Below are positions 18,170-25,636 of a stretch of 64,000 nucleotides of DNA, one piece after another. The position numbers and the translations under genes were made by a program. The notes under the pieces are model-generated. The model saw only the letters and a list, made by a program, of their open reading frames with translations. It made no database searches and was not told where the DNA came from. Every line of letters starts with the position of its first letter. Positions within the stretch are counted from its first letter, which is position 1. The DNA is from Lentisphaera marina. GTDB taxonomy: Bacteria; Verrucomicrobiota; Lentisphaeria; Lentisphaerales; Lentisphaeraceae. The stretch is taken from positions 930,001 through 994,000 of the forward strand of contig NZ_JAQZZL010000002.1 in NCBI RefSeq assembly GCF_028745505.1. The letters run 5' to 3'.

Positions 18170-18805
18170 ATGAATCAATCACTTTTGAAAGCAGTTGAAC
18201 CGTATTGGATTTATGATCATGAAGTGGCTCAAAAATTGGACCCGGATTATAGTATTTTAAAATGCTTGGCAAGAGACTTAAAACTCATTCAGCTACGTGT
18301 TAAAAACTTGTCAGGTGATGAGCTTTTTAAGCAAGTAGAAAAGTATAATGAGCTTATCAAAGAACAAAATTCTGATTGTTTAGTTATTATGAATGATCAT
18401 ATTCAGCTTTGTCAAGATTTAAATTTAGGAGGGGTGCACCTCGGTCAAAGTGATGCATCAGTCGTAGAGGCTCGAGAAGTTTTAGGAAGAGATGCGTTTA
18501 TTGGTTTGACGGTTAGGTCACTAGAAGAGGCTCATGAGGCAAAGATCTTGATAGAGAATAACTGCATTGATTATGTTGGTGTGGGTACGGTGTTTGAAAC
18601 CACTACAAAGAAGGGGCTAAGTGCTAAAGGGCCTAGTTTTATTGAGGATGTGTTTGCTCTGATTGAAGCAGAGCGAGTTTATCCAATTGGAGGCATCAAT
18701 AAAGAGAATATAAATGAGCTTAGAGGCATTGGTGTTAAGCATGTCGCATTGTGCTCGGAACTTTATAAGTGTCCTAGATTAGAGCTCTATCATGGCGTGA
18801 ACTAA
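18170..18805 (+). CDS. thiE: Thiamine-phosphate synthase
   Basis: The 211-residue TIM-barrel product has ThiE motifs: LIQLRVKN, VIMNDHIQLC, GVHLGQSDASV, DYVGVGTVFETTTKK and YPIGGINKENI. It joins hydroxymethylpyrimidine diphosphate and thiazole phosphate to give thiamine phosphate. The ribosome site GAGGA lies about 14 bp before the ATG. No other thi gene is next to it, and I see no convincing TPP riboswitch in the short 107-bp gap to thrS. The TenI subfamily (aminotransferase) is an alternative, but the QLR and VHLGQ motifs favour ThiE. Its stop overlaps the xer stop. Confidence 0.85.
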   Translation: MNQSLLKAVEPYWIYDHEVAQKLDPDYSILKCLARDLKLIQLRVKNLSGDELFKQVEKYNELIKEQNSDCLVIMNDHIQLCQDLNLGGVHLGQSDASVVEAREVLGRDAFIGLTVRSLEEAHEAKILIENNCIDYVGVGTVFETTTKKGLSAKGPSFIEDVFALIEAERVYPIGGINKENINELRGIGVKHVALCSELYKCPRLELYHGVN

Positions 18806-19758
18806 GTCTGTGCGTGTGGATGAGCTTTGTCGTAAGCCTCTAGCAAGCGATCAGTAGAAATATGGGTATAGATTTGGGTTGTTGAGAGATTCTCGTGGCC
18901 TAAAAGCTCTTGAACAGAGCGTAAGTCAGCACCTGCATCTAGTAAATGAGTCGCAAAAGAGTGTCTCAATTTGTGTGGTGTGATATCAGGTGGTAGTTGA
19001 CAAAAAGCTAGGTAGTTTTTTAAATTGCGCTGAATGGAGCGGGCATTGAGTTTTTTGAAGTCTTTGAGGTTGATAAAGACGGGGTCTTGTTGTGAAGTCC
19101 AGTTTAATTCGGCGTTTTTACGGCAAGACGAATAGTTTGCTAAAGCCTTTTTTGCAGGTTCACCTAGGTAGGCAATTCTTTGTTTTTTTCCTTTGCCTAA
19201 AATCCTCAGAGTTGATTCTTCCAAGTTAATTTGATCAAAAGATATGTCTAAGGCTTCTTGTATACGTAAGCCACCGCTATAGATGATTTCCAAGATTGCG
19301 GTGTCTCGTGCAGCGAGAAGATCGTTGTTTTTTCCTTTTTTTTGAGCCCAATAGGAGCTTGGAGAACTTAAAAGCGTGGAGATGTCTTCACGGGATAAGA
19401 TGAGTGGTAAAGTCTTGTCTTTTTTTGCCGCTTTTATATCCTGAAATGGATTGTTGTTGTGCAGTTCTTCTTTCAAGAAAAAATTATAAAGACTACGGAG
19501 TGATGAACACTTTCTGAGTAGAGTGTTTTTCGAAGTATCATTTTCCTGTAAGGAAAAAATATAATTCTTTGCTTTATTCTTATCTATGGCGTTCCAAGCT
19601 AAAGATTGAGCTTCAATGGCTTCGTCGCCCCATGTTTGAGTGATGAACTCAATTATGTCAAAGAAGTAGGCTTTTTGCGTATGAATAGAAAAGTTCTTTT
19701 CAGTTTTTAGGTATTTAAAAAATGCTAAGAGAGTCTTATCTTTGAATGGCAAATCCAT
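18802..19758 (-). CDS. xerC: XerC/XerD-type tyrosine recombinase
   Basis: The 318-residue product has an N-terminal SAM-like core-binding domain (about 8-105) and a catalytic domain with the full set of residues: Arg165 (GGLRIQEAL), a Lys in LGKGKKQ (about 189-191), His262 and Arg265 (HKLRHS), His288 (LLGHEN) and nucleophile Tyr297 (TQIYTHI). The family resolves chromosome dimers at dif. It is the last gene of a minus-strand run with the PTS IIA and FGE-fold genes (2-bp gaps). Whether it is XerC or XerD cannot be settled here. No integron or phage features lie nearby. Confidence 0.88.
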   Translation of the reverse strand: MDLPFKDKTLLAFFKYLKTEKNFSIHTQKAYFFDIIEFITQTWGDEAIEAQSLAWNAIDKNKAKNYIFSLQENDTSKNTLLRKCSSLRSLYNFFLKEELHNNNPFQDIKAAKKDKTLPLILSREDISTLLSSPSSYWAQKKGKNNDLLAARDTAILEIIYSGGLRIQEALDISFDQINLEESTLRILGKGKKQRIAYLGEPAKKALANYSSCRKNAELNWTSQQDPVFINLKDFKKLNARSIQRNLKNYLAFCQLPPDITPHKLRHSFATHLLDAGADLRSVQELLGHENLSTTQIYTHISTDRLLEAYDKAHPHAQT

Positions 19759-19760
19759 CT

Positions 19761-21317
19761 TTAGGTCATATTGGCAATGTAGTAATCTTTAAAGTACTCA
19801 GCAGGAACGTGGATAATGCGGAAGCCAAAGTAATCCTCGCGTCGACTTGGTGGATAGGAAACAACACTGGAGTGTGTGTTACAGAAGTCGATAGGCGAGC
19901 GCCATGAGCCGCCTTTGAGGATGTGTGGGTCGCGTTCGTCATCAAAGGAGTCGTTGGTCCATTCCATTGCATTGCCGACCATGCCAACAACACCGTAAGG
20001 ACTTTTGTTGTGAGCATAATAATCAACGGATGAGCAAGATAGAGGTTCATTAACACCATCATTGAATAGGGCAATTTCTAAACTAGGAGCTTGCTCACCC
20101 CAAGGGTAATGGAGACCATATGTTCCACGGGCCGCAGCTTCCCATTCATAGGAAGTTGGGAGGTTGTAGTATTCACCAGTAACTTTGCGTAACCAGCGAC
20201 AATAATTTTTTGCATCGTTCCAACTAACGTTTACAATTGGGCAGGTTGCGTAAGGAGCGATGGCATTGATTTGGTTGAGTTCTTCTTCTGGTAAACTCTG
20301 ACCTGTTTCATTAAGGTAGTGAAAAAATTGTTCTTTTGTGATTTGAAATTTGCCAATGCCAAAGGGGATTGTGACCTCGTGAGGGCGGTTATCAGTGCCG
20401 ACGACATAGTTTCCTGCAGGAATTAAGCAAAAGGCAGTCCCCTGACTATCTTGATAATCATTATAGTTACTAGGTGTACTTGTAGCAGGAGCTGGAGAAA
20501 CAGGAGTAGTAGTCGGTGCTACAGGAGTAGTAGCCGGTGTTTCTTGAGTCGTGGCTTGGGCATCAGGTGTTGATAAGAGTGGATCAAGGACTGGTGCAGC
20601 TTTTTTAAGTGGCTTCGCTGGAGTCTCTTCCTTTTTTACCGCGGCTTTAATATTGCCAAATAAGCCATTACTTGGTGTGTGAGCGTGGAAAGCTTGCTCA
20701 TTTAAAGTGTTGTTCCCTGAGGCTTTGAGTTGGAACTTTTGTGCCTCAGGAGTTGTTTCATTATTATTGAGTACGCTGGCTTGGATTTTTTCTAATTGGC
20801 CTTTGTCTTTACGACCGGATACTTTGAGTCCAACACCTTGTGTTTTTCCACCGGGACGTTTTACATTAAGTCCCTCAGGTGTGGCGGTGTCATTCCCACT
20901 CTTTTTACGCCTTAATATGTGTGAGGCAGTTTTTCCGTTTTTAATGGAAAGTCCAGTAGCGTTTGTTTGATTAGAAGCACTCTTGATTCGTAGACCAGTT
21001 GTTTTATTTCCTGGGACTTGCGAATCTTGCCCAGCTTTTTTGATTTTCAGAGCCCCCGTTTGGTTAGATGCGCTCTTGATTTTTAGTCCAGAAGTTTTGC
21101 TGCTAGCTGGTCTTGAATCTTGCCCAGCTTTTTTGATTTTCAGAGCTCCCGTTTGGTTGGAAGTACCCTTGATTTTTAATCCCCCTGTTTTTGTGTCTTT
21201 AACAGAGGAGGACTGAGAACCTGGTTTTCTGACTTTTAGACCACGCTTTGTATCGCCGGCATCAGATTTTTGCTTGCGAATAAATTTTTTGGCGCTGGGA
21301 GGACGTTTTTGATTCAT
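19761..21317 (-). CDS. FGE/SUMF1-fold protein with basic GLKIK-type repeats
   Basis: The 518-residue product has no signal peptide. Residues about 26-167 are lysine-rich and carry nine short [G/A]-L-x-[I/V]-x motifs (GLKVR, GLKIK, ALKIK, GLRIK, GLSIK, GLNVK). Part of this is a 31-residue tandem repeat whose nucleotide copies are 93 bp apart (about 21026 and 21119). A Thr/Pro/Ala linker follows (about 225-280), then a C-terminal formylglycine-generating-enzyme-sulfatase domain (about 285-505: NVSWNDAKNYCRWL, LPTSYEWEAAARG, GNAMEWTND, KGGSWRSPIDFC). Active aerobic FGE needs two Cys in GGSxxCxxxxC; here the first position is Ser and only the second Cys remains. Sulfatase activation is therefore doubtful. 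A structural or binding role is inferred. Confidence 0.8.
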   Translation of the reverse strand: MNQKRPPSAKKFIRKQKSDAGDTKRGLKVRKPGSQSSSVKDTKTGGLKIKGTSNQTGALKIKKAGQDSRPASSKTSGLKIKSASNQTGALKIKKAGQDSQVPGNKTTGLRIKSASNQTNATGLSIKNGKTASHILRRKKSGNDTATPEGLNVKRPGGKTQGVGLKVSGRKDKGQLEKIQASVLNNNETTPEAQKFQLKASGNNTLNEQAFHAHTPSNGLFGNIKAAVKKEETPAKPLKKAAPVLDPLLSTPDAQATTQETPATTPVAPTTTPVSPAPATSTPSNYNDYQDSQGTAFCLIPAGNYVVGTDNRPHEVTIPFGIGKFQITKEQFFHYLNETGQSLPEEELNQINAIAPYATCPIVNVSWNDAKNYCRWLRKVTGEYYNLPTSYEWEAAARGTYGLHYPWGEQAPSLEIALFNDGVNEPLSCSSVDYYAHNKSPYGVVGMVGNAMEWTNDSFDDERDPHILKGGSWRSPIDFCNTHSSVVSYPPSRREDYFGFRIIHVPAEYFKDYYIANMT

Positions 21318-21318
21318 T

Positions 21319-21771
21319 TTACTGCTTGAGTTTTTCTACTATAAATTGATAGAATGAGTCAATATCTTCACAGAAATTAGTGAGCTGGTCGTGAAGTTGA
21401 CTATTTTTAAGAAAGCTAGATAATCCGGCTAAGAGTTTTAGGTAGACATCTTGTTGACCGTCGGGACCGCCAATCATAAATATAAGCTGAGCGTCTTTTT
21501 GATCGAAAGATTTCCAATCAATGCCTGATTTACTGATGCCAATAGTTACAAAGAATTCATCGATGTCAACTGTCTTAGCGTGCGGGTAAGCAATCCCAAA
21601 GCCAAAGCCTGTACTCATGAGTTCTTCTCTGTTGATTAAGGCTTCTAAGAAGTTTGCAGGCTTATTAATCTTGTTACGAGATGCGTCAACCATTTCCTGA
21701 AGAGCGGAATTGATGTCTGTAGCTTCAAGGAAGATGATGCGTTGGCGATCGATGTAATTGACTAGTTGCAC
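21319..21771 (-). CDS. PTS EIIA (fructose/nitrogen type) domain protein
   Basis: The 150-residue single-domain product has the phospho-acceptor His64 in GFGIAYPHAKT and the expected EIIA-Fru/Ntr layout (LEALINREELMSTGFGFG). Such proteins receive phosphate from NPr/HPr and often act in regulation, as PtsN does, when no EIIB or EIIC is near. None is seen here. The gene starts a minus-strand run with the FGE-fold gene (1-bp gap) and xer, which may link phosphotransfer to the FGE-fold protein. Confidence 0.85.
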   Translation of the reverse strand: MQLVNYIDRQRIIFLEATDINSALQEMVDASRNKINKPANFLEALINREELMSTGFGFGIAYPHAKTVDIDEFFVTIGISKSGIDWKSFDQKDAQLIFMIGGPDGQQDVYLKLLAGLSSFLKNSQLHDQLTNFCEDIDSFYQFIVEKLKQ

Positions 21772-21878
21772 GACAGGTAAAAACTCTGTTGGTTAATAAT
21801 GATCGCTAATCTATCACTCAAGTTGATGATGTCTATAGATTTTTAAGTTCAAAACAAGACTAATTGTTGTATTTTTTA

Positions 21879-21998
21879 ATGCCTGAAAGAATTAAAAAAG
21901 CAGTGACTTTAAAAAAGCATGTCTTGAAAAGAGTCCATATACCTTTAGTTTTTCGGGATTTTATTATCCAATCCATACAGGGCTTACAATTATTATGA
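21879..21998 (+). CDS. Possible 39-aa leader ORF overlapping the PRPP-synthetase-like gene
   Basis: An ATG at 21879 opens 39 codons (begins MPERIKKAVTLKKHVLKRVH) and ends at TGA 21996-21998, which overlaps the next gene's ATG as ATGA. The peptide is strongly basic. The next gene lacks a good ribosome site of its own, so coupling through this overlap is plausible. However, this ORF also lacks an obvious ribosome site and may be chance. Confidence 0.25.
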   Translation: MPERIKKAVTLKKHVLKRVHIPLVFRDFIIQSIQGLQLL

Positions 21999-23164
21999 AT
22001 ACGATTATAATCGGTAACACTTCAGACAACCCATTTGCAATCGATGTGGCACATTTCTGTGGCCAAATTGTTGATGTTTCAGACCTTATAGCATTGAAAG
22101 ATTTTCAAAATACTGAGTTTTGCCCACGTTTCATTAATGATGAAAATGCGTTCGAAGACATTGGTTATTACCTAAAGGGGAAGACGGTTGTTATCGTTTC
22201 AACTCAGTCTTTAAATTTCTCTAGGAACTCATTGTCGATGCGTAACTTAGTTATTGCTAGAGCTGCAAAAGATAATGGCGCAGAGCAGGTTATTTTGATG
22301 GAGCCGGATTTGTTCTACTCATGTCAAGACCGTGGGCCTAGGCATGAGCATTCTTTTTTTAATGAAGATCGTGGAGCGGATTTAAGGAAAAAATTTGATG
22401 GTCAGCCTTTTACTGCCTTACTCTACGCGCAGTTACTTTCTCTAGCAGGTGTTGATCAAGTTTTTACGATACATAATCACTCATTTTCTACTCAAAACCT
22501 CTTTCAAAAAGAATTGAATGGTGCATTTCATAACTATGTTCCCTGCGATATATTCTCTCACTACTTAGCGAGTTCCGGCATTGTTGACCCAGGAAAAACA
22601 ATTGTCTGTTCTCCAGATAAAGGAGCTGTTCCTTTTGTTCAGATGATTAAAGATGAGATGGCTCATATTAATCCTCCTATGCTAAAGATGGATAAGGTTC
22701 GTTCGGGTGAAAGAGCTATTGAGATGGAGCCTAGTGAAGACTCTGATATCGGGATGGAAGATATTGAAGGTAAAGACGTGATTGTTTTTGATGACATGGT
22801 GCGAACTGGTACAACAATTGTGAAGTGTTGCCGTATATTAAAGCAATATAAGCCAAGAAGGATTATCTTTTGCGTGACGCATTTTCATTCATCAGCTGAA
22901 AGTCGTGAAAAATTGGCAGATGAGTCAATTGATGAGATTGTAACTACTAATACAATCCCAGCCATTTTGAATCGTGACCAACAGGGGCGTTTACGTAAGA
23001 AAATCACAGTCTTGAAACTTGAAAATTGGATTGCTAATAAGTTGACTGAGATTACTGGTGGGCAAGAAATTGCATCTTCTCCTGGCGAGCTTTACAGCGT
23101 AGATATTAGCTCTAAAAACCCTCGCTGGAAACAGCATATTACTTCGGCATTCGGAAACAAATAA
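21995..23164 (+). CDS. Ribose-phosphate pyrophosphokinase-like protein
   Basis: The 389-residue product carries two phosphoribosyltransferase-like halves. The C-terminal PRPP loop is VIVFDDMVRTGTTIVK (about 262-277). The N-terminal half has the Prs-like NLVIARAAKDNGAEQVILMEP and TALLYAQLLSLAGVDQVFTIHNHS. Canonical Prs proteins are about 315 residues with a DLHA.Q segment; this one is longer and its mid-section (IHNHSFSTQNLFQ) differs, so it may be a divergent or class-II-like enzyme. The expected reaction is ribose-5-phosphate plus ATP to PRPP. It is 9 bp upstream of the OleC-like ligase gene. Whether it is the cell's only Prs is unknown. Confidence 0.75.
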   Translation: MNTIIIGNTSDNPFAIDVAHFCGQIVDVSDLIALKDFQNTEFCPRFINDENAFEDIGYYLKGKTVVIVSTQSLNFSRNSLSMRNLVIARAAKDNGAEQVILMEPDLFYSCQDRGPRHEHSFFNEDRGADLRKKFDGQPFTALLYAQLLSLAGVDQVFTIHNHSFSTQNLFQKELNGAFHNYVPCDIFSHYLASSGIVDPGKTIVCSPDKGAVPFVQMIKDEMAHINPPMLKMDKVRSGERAIEMEPSEDSDIGMEDIEGKDVIVFDDMVRTGTTIVKCCRILKQYKPRRIIFCVTHFHSSAESREKLADESIDEIVTTNTIPAILNRDQQGRLRKKITVLKLENWIANKLTEITGGQEIASSPGELYSVDISSKNPRWKQHITSAFGNK

Positions 23165-23173
23165 AGCTTTTTC

Positions 23174-24823
23174 ATGAAGAACGCTAATGTAGCTTGTCGC
23201 TTAGAACAGCAGGTTGATCAGCAGCCCTATAAGCGTGCTGTTATTGAGCTCTGTAAACGTGATAAAATTACAGGAGCGGGGGTTTATAAACACTTAACTT
23301 TTTTGCAGCTAGAAGAGTTAAGTTCAAAATATGCACGTGCCTTTGCAGATTCTGGAATCAAAAAGGGTAGTCGAGTCTTGCTGGGGGTTAAGCCTGGGGC
23401 TGATTTGTGTGCCTTAACTTTTGCTTTGTTTAAAGTTGGGGCAGTGCCAGTATTTATTGATCCAGGGATGGGAAAAAAGCATTTGCTTAATTGTGTTGAG
23501 CAGGCCAAAGCAGATGCTTTAGTTGCTTTGCCGGCAGTATTTCTTTTTAAATTGTTTAACTCTAATGCTTTTAAAGGGGTTAAGATCAACTGGAGTTTGG
23601 GTTTCTGTCCTCTTTTTGGGGTTAAGAATTTAAACTCAGTGAGCTTTAAAGAGAAGTTCTACCCTGCTTGTCATATGGAAGAAGACGAACTAGCAGCGTT
23701 GCTGTTTACCAGTGGGAGTACAGGGCCAGCAAAAGGTGTCGTTTACACATGTAAAATCTTTAATTTTCAGCTGGATATAATTAAAGAGCAATACGAAGTG
23801 ACGGTAAACGACATGGATATGAGTGTATTTCCTTTGTTTGCACTCTTTGCCGTATGTATGGGGATGCCAACACTGATTCCCGATATGGATACCTCGAAGC
23901 CTGCGGCGGCCGATCCTGTAAAAATCTTGCGAATTATGGAAGAGCAAAATGTAAGTTTCTCTTTTGGCTCACCAGCTTTTTGGAAAGTAATGGCAGATCA
24001 TTGTGAGGAAAATAATCAAAGTTTGCCTTCTGTGCGTTGCTTAGTAATGGCAGGGTGTTCGGTTGAGCCGGAGTTGCATCGTCGCTACCTAAGATCAATT
24101 TTAAATGAGGATGCAGAGATTTTTGTTCCATACGGAGCCACGGAGTCTTTGCCCTTAACCAGTATGAAAGGTTCGGAGGTTTTGAATTTTAGTGCAGAGC
24201 GCTCCGAAGCAGGTGAGGGAACATGTGTAGGTAAGCCTATGTCTCCTGAGTACGATGTGAAAATCATAAAAATAAGTGATGAAGCCATAGAGAAGTGGTC
24301 AAGTGATTTAGTTTTGGGTTCAGGCGAAGTTGGCGAGATCGTTAACTCTGGTCCTATTACAACTCATGAATACTACAATAATGAAGAAGGTACTAAGAAA
24401 TCTAAAATCTATGAGGAAGACCGTGTCTGGCACAGGATGGGAGACTTAGGTTATTTTGATGAGCAAGGTTATTTATGGTTTTGTGGCCGAAAAAATGAAA
24501 GAGTTGAGATTAAAGATAAGTTGCTTTGTACAGATAAGATTGAAAATGTTTTGAATCTTCATGAGAGTGTTAAGCGCAGTGCTTTGGTTCCCTATGGTGA
24601 AGAAAAAGCGGCTTTGATTGTCGAGCCAAATTGTTTAGAGCTCTTAGGGAGTAAAGAAAAGCAAGCTGTAAGTATTAAAGAATTTAGTGATTTGCTTGGA
24701 GAAAAATTACCTAATTTGAATATAGATAAATTTTTATTCAAAGAGAGTTTTCCTGTGGATGTACGGCATAATGCAAAAATAAAGCGCGATCTCTTGAGGG
24801 ATTGGGCGCAAAAAGAAGTTTAG
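23174..24823 (+). CDS. OleC-like AMP-dependent ligase
   Basis: The 549-residue ANL-superfamily enzyme has TSGSTGPAKG at about 179-188, PYGATESLPL, RMGDLGYFDEQGYLWFCGRKNE and a C-terminal Lys in HNAKIKRDLL. The N-terminal part (GVKPGADLCALTFALFKVGAVPVFIDPGMG) closely resembles OleC proteins, which make beta-lactones from beta-hydroxy acids in long-chain olefin synthesis. No oleA, oleB or oleD is adjacent. The neighbours are a LolA-like gene (start 11 bp on) and, further along, an alpha-oxoamine synthase. A general fatty-acid ligase role remains possible; OleC is the best family match from memory. Confidence 0.75.
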   Translation: MKNANVACRLEQQVDQQPYKRAVIELCKRDKITGAGVYKHLTFLQLEELSSKYARAFADSGIKKGSRVLLGVKPGADLCALTFALFKVGAVPVFIDPGMGKKHLLNCVEQAKADALVALPAVFLFKLFNSNAFKGVKINWSLGFCPLFGVKNLNSVSFKEKFYPACHMEEDELAALLFTSGSTGPAKGVVYTCKIFNFQLDIIKEQYEVTVNDMDMSVFPLFALFAVCMGMPTLIPDMDTSKPAAADPVKILRIMEEQNVSFSFGSPAFWKVMADHCEENNQSLPSVRCLVMAGCSVEPELHRRYLRSILNEDAEIFVPYGATESLPLTSMKGSEVLNFSAERSEAGEGTCVGKPMSPEYDVKIIKISDEAIEKWSSDLVLGSGEVGEIVNSGPITTHEYYNNEEGTKKSKIYEEDRVWHRMGDLGYFDEQGYLWFCGRKNERVEIKDKLLCTDKIENVLNLHESVKRSALVPYGEEKAALIVEPNCLELLGSKEKQAVSIKEFSDLLGEKLPNLNIDKFLFKESFPVDVRHNAKIKRDLLRDWAQKEV

Positions 24824-24834
24824 TAGGAGTTTTT

Positions 24835-25548
24835 ATGAGGTTTAAGTTTTTATCTATTTTATGCTTTGTGTGTTTTTTGAGTTCATATGCTCAGGATGAT
24901 CGATCAAAAATGAACACAGAAGATTTTATGAGCTTAGCTAGGAAGGCTTTGATTGGTGAGTCGTGGATCAAGATGCAGGGCAATATTAATACTCGACCAA
25001 AAGAGGGGAAGAGAGCTAGGTATCCTTTTACTTTAGTTGCCCTGATGCGAAAAGAGAGTTTGGTGGTCAAGACTAAATTGAAAGATGATGTGATGAAAGT
25101 TGCGTACAGCTTTGGTGATGTCCATGAGACTAAGGAGTTGGAGTCGAAAGGGAAGGAATTGTACAATCTACTGCAATTACGGCCTGGGGATTTTAGTTTG
25201 TCATTTATGTATTGGGACTTGATGAAAGAATATGAAGTTGACCATCTTGGTTTAGCTCGAATTAAATGTCGTGTATTTTTGTTAGCGGACCCTGATAATG
25301 ATGAGTACGCCAAAGTTTGGATTTCAGAAAAATATTTAGGCCCAGTTAAAGTTATGTGGAAGACGGGGAGTTTAAATTTTGATAAACCTGATAGGCTTTT
25401 ACAATTCGAGGGCTTTACCAAAAAAAATAACCGCTCAATGCCTAAAGAAGCGTACCTAAAAAATGCTTTTGGAGATATGCAGATAAAGTTTAATGAGCAC
25501 GATGGCGATTATGGAGTGGAGTATCCTAAAGGTTTATTCGTTTTTTAA
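24835..25548 (+). CDS. LolA/LolB-like outer-membrane lipoprotein-sorting protein
   Basis: The 237-residue product has a signal peptide (MRFKFLSILCFVCFLSSYA, cut before QDD). The ATG at 24835 starts it and has TAGGAG a few bases upstream. The body is beta-rich: GESWIKMQGNINTRPKEG, then YEVDHLGLARIKCRVFLL and YAKVWISEKYLGPVKVMW. That pattern fits the LolA-like family of periplasmic proteins that bind acyl chains in a half-barrel. The gene directly follows the OleC-like ligase, so it may carry or sense a lipid made by the cluster. The lipid role is inferred. Confidence 0.65.
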   Translation: MRFKFLSILCFVCFLSSYAQDDRSKMNTEDFMSLARKALIGESWIKMQGNINTRPKEGKRARYPFTLVALMRKESLVVKTKLKDDVMKVAYSFGDVHETKELESKGKELYNLLQLRPGDFSLSFMYWDLMKEYEVDHLGLARIKCRVFLLADPDNDEYAKVWISEKYLGPVKVMWKTGSLNFDKPDRLLQFEGFTKKNNRSMPKEAYLKNAFGDMQIKFNEHDGDYGVEYPKGLFVF

Positions 25549-25636
25549 GTGATTTAAGTTCAAAAAAACTTTTATTGCTGTTTGTGGTAAAGTAGAGTAT
25601 AGGCCTACGATTAATAGGATAGGTACAGTTTATTCA

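Noticed and set aside
18802-19758. Mobile element or integron integrase
   Set aside because: The Xer protein has the housekeeping size and motifs, and no att sites, cassettes or phage genes are nearby.
24891-25421. 176-aa minus-strand ORF
   Set aside because: It is antisense to the LolA-like gene, and the + strand gene has a signal peptide and ribosome site.
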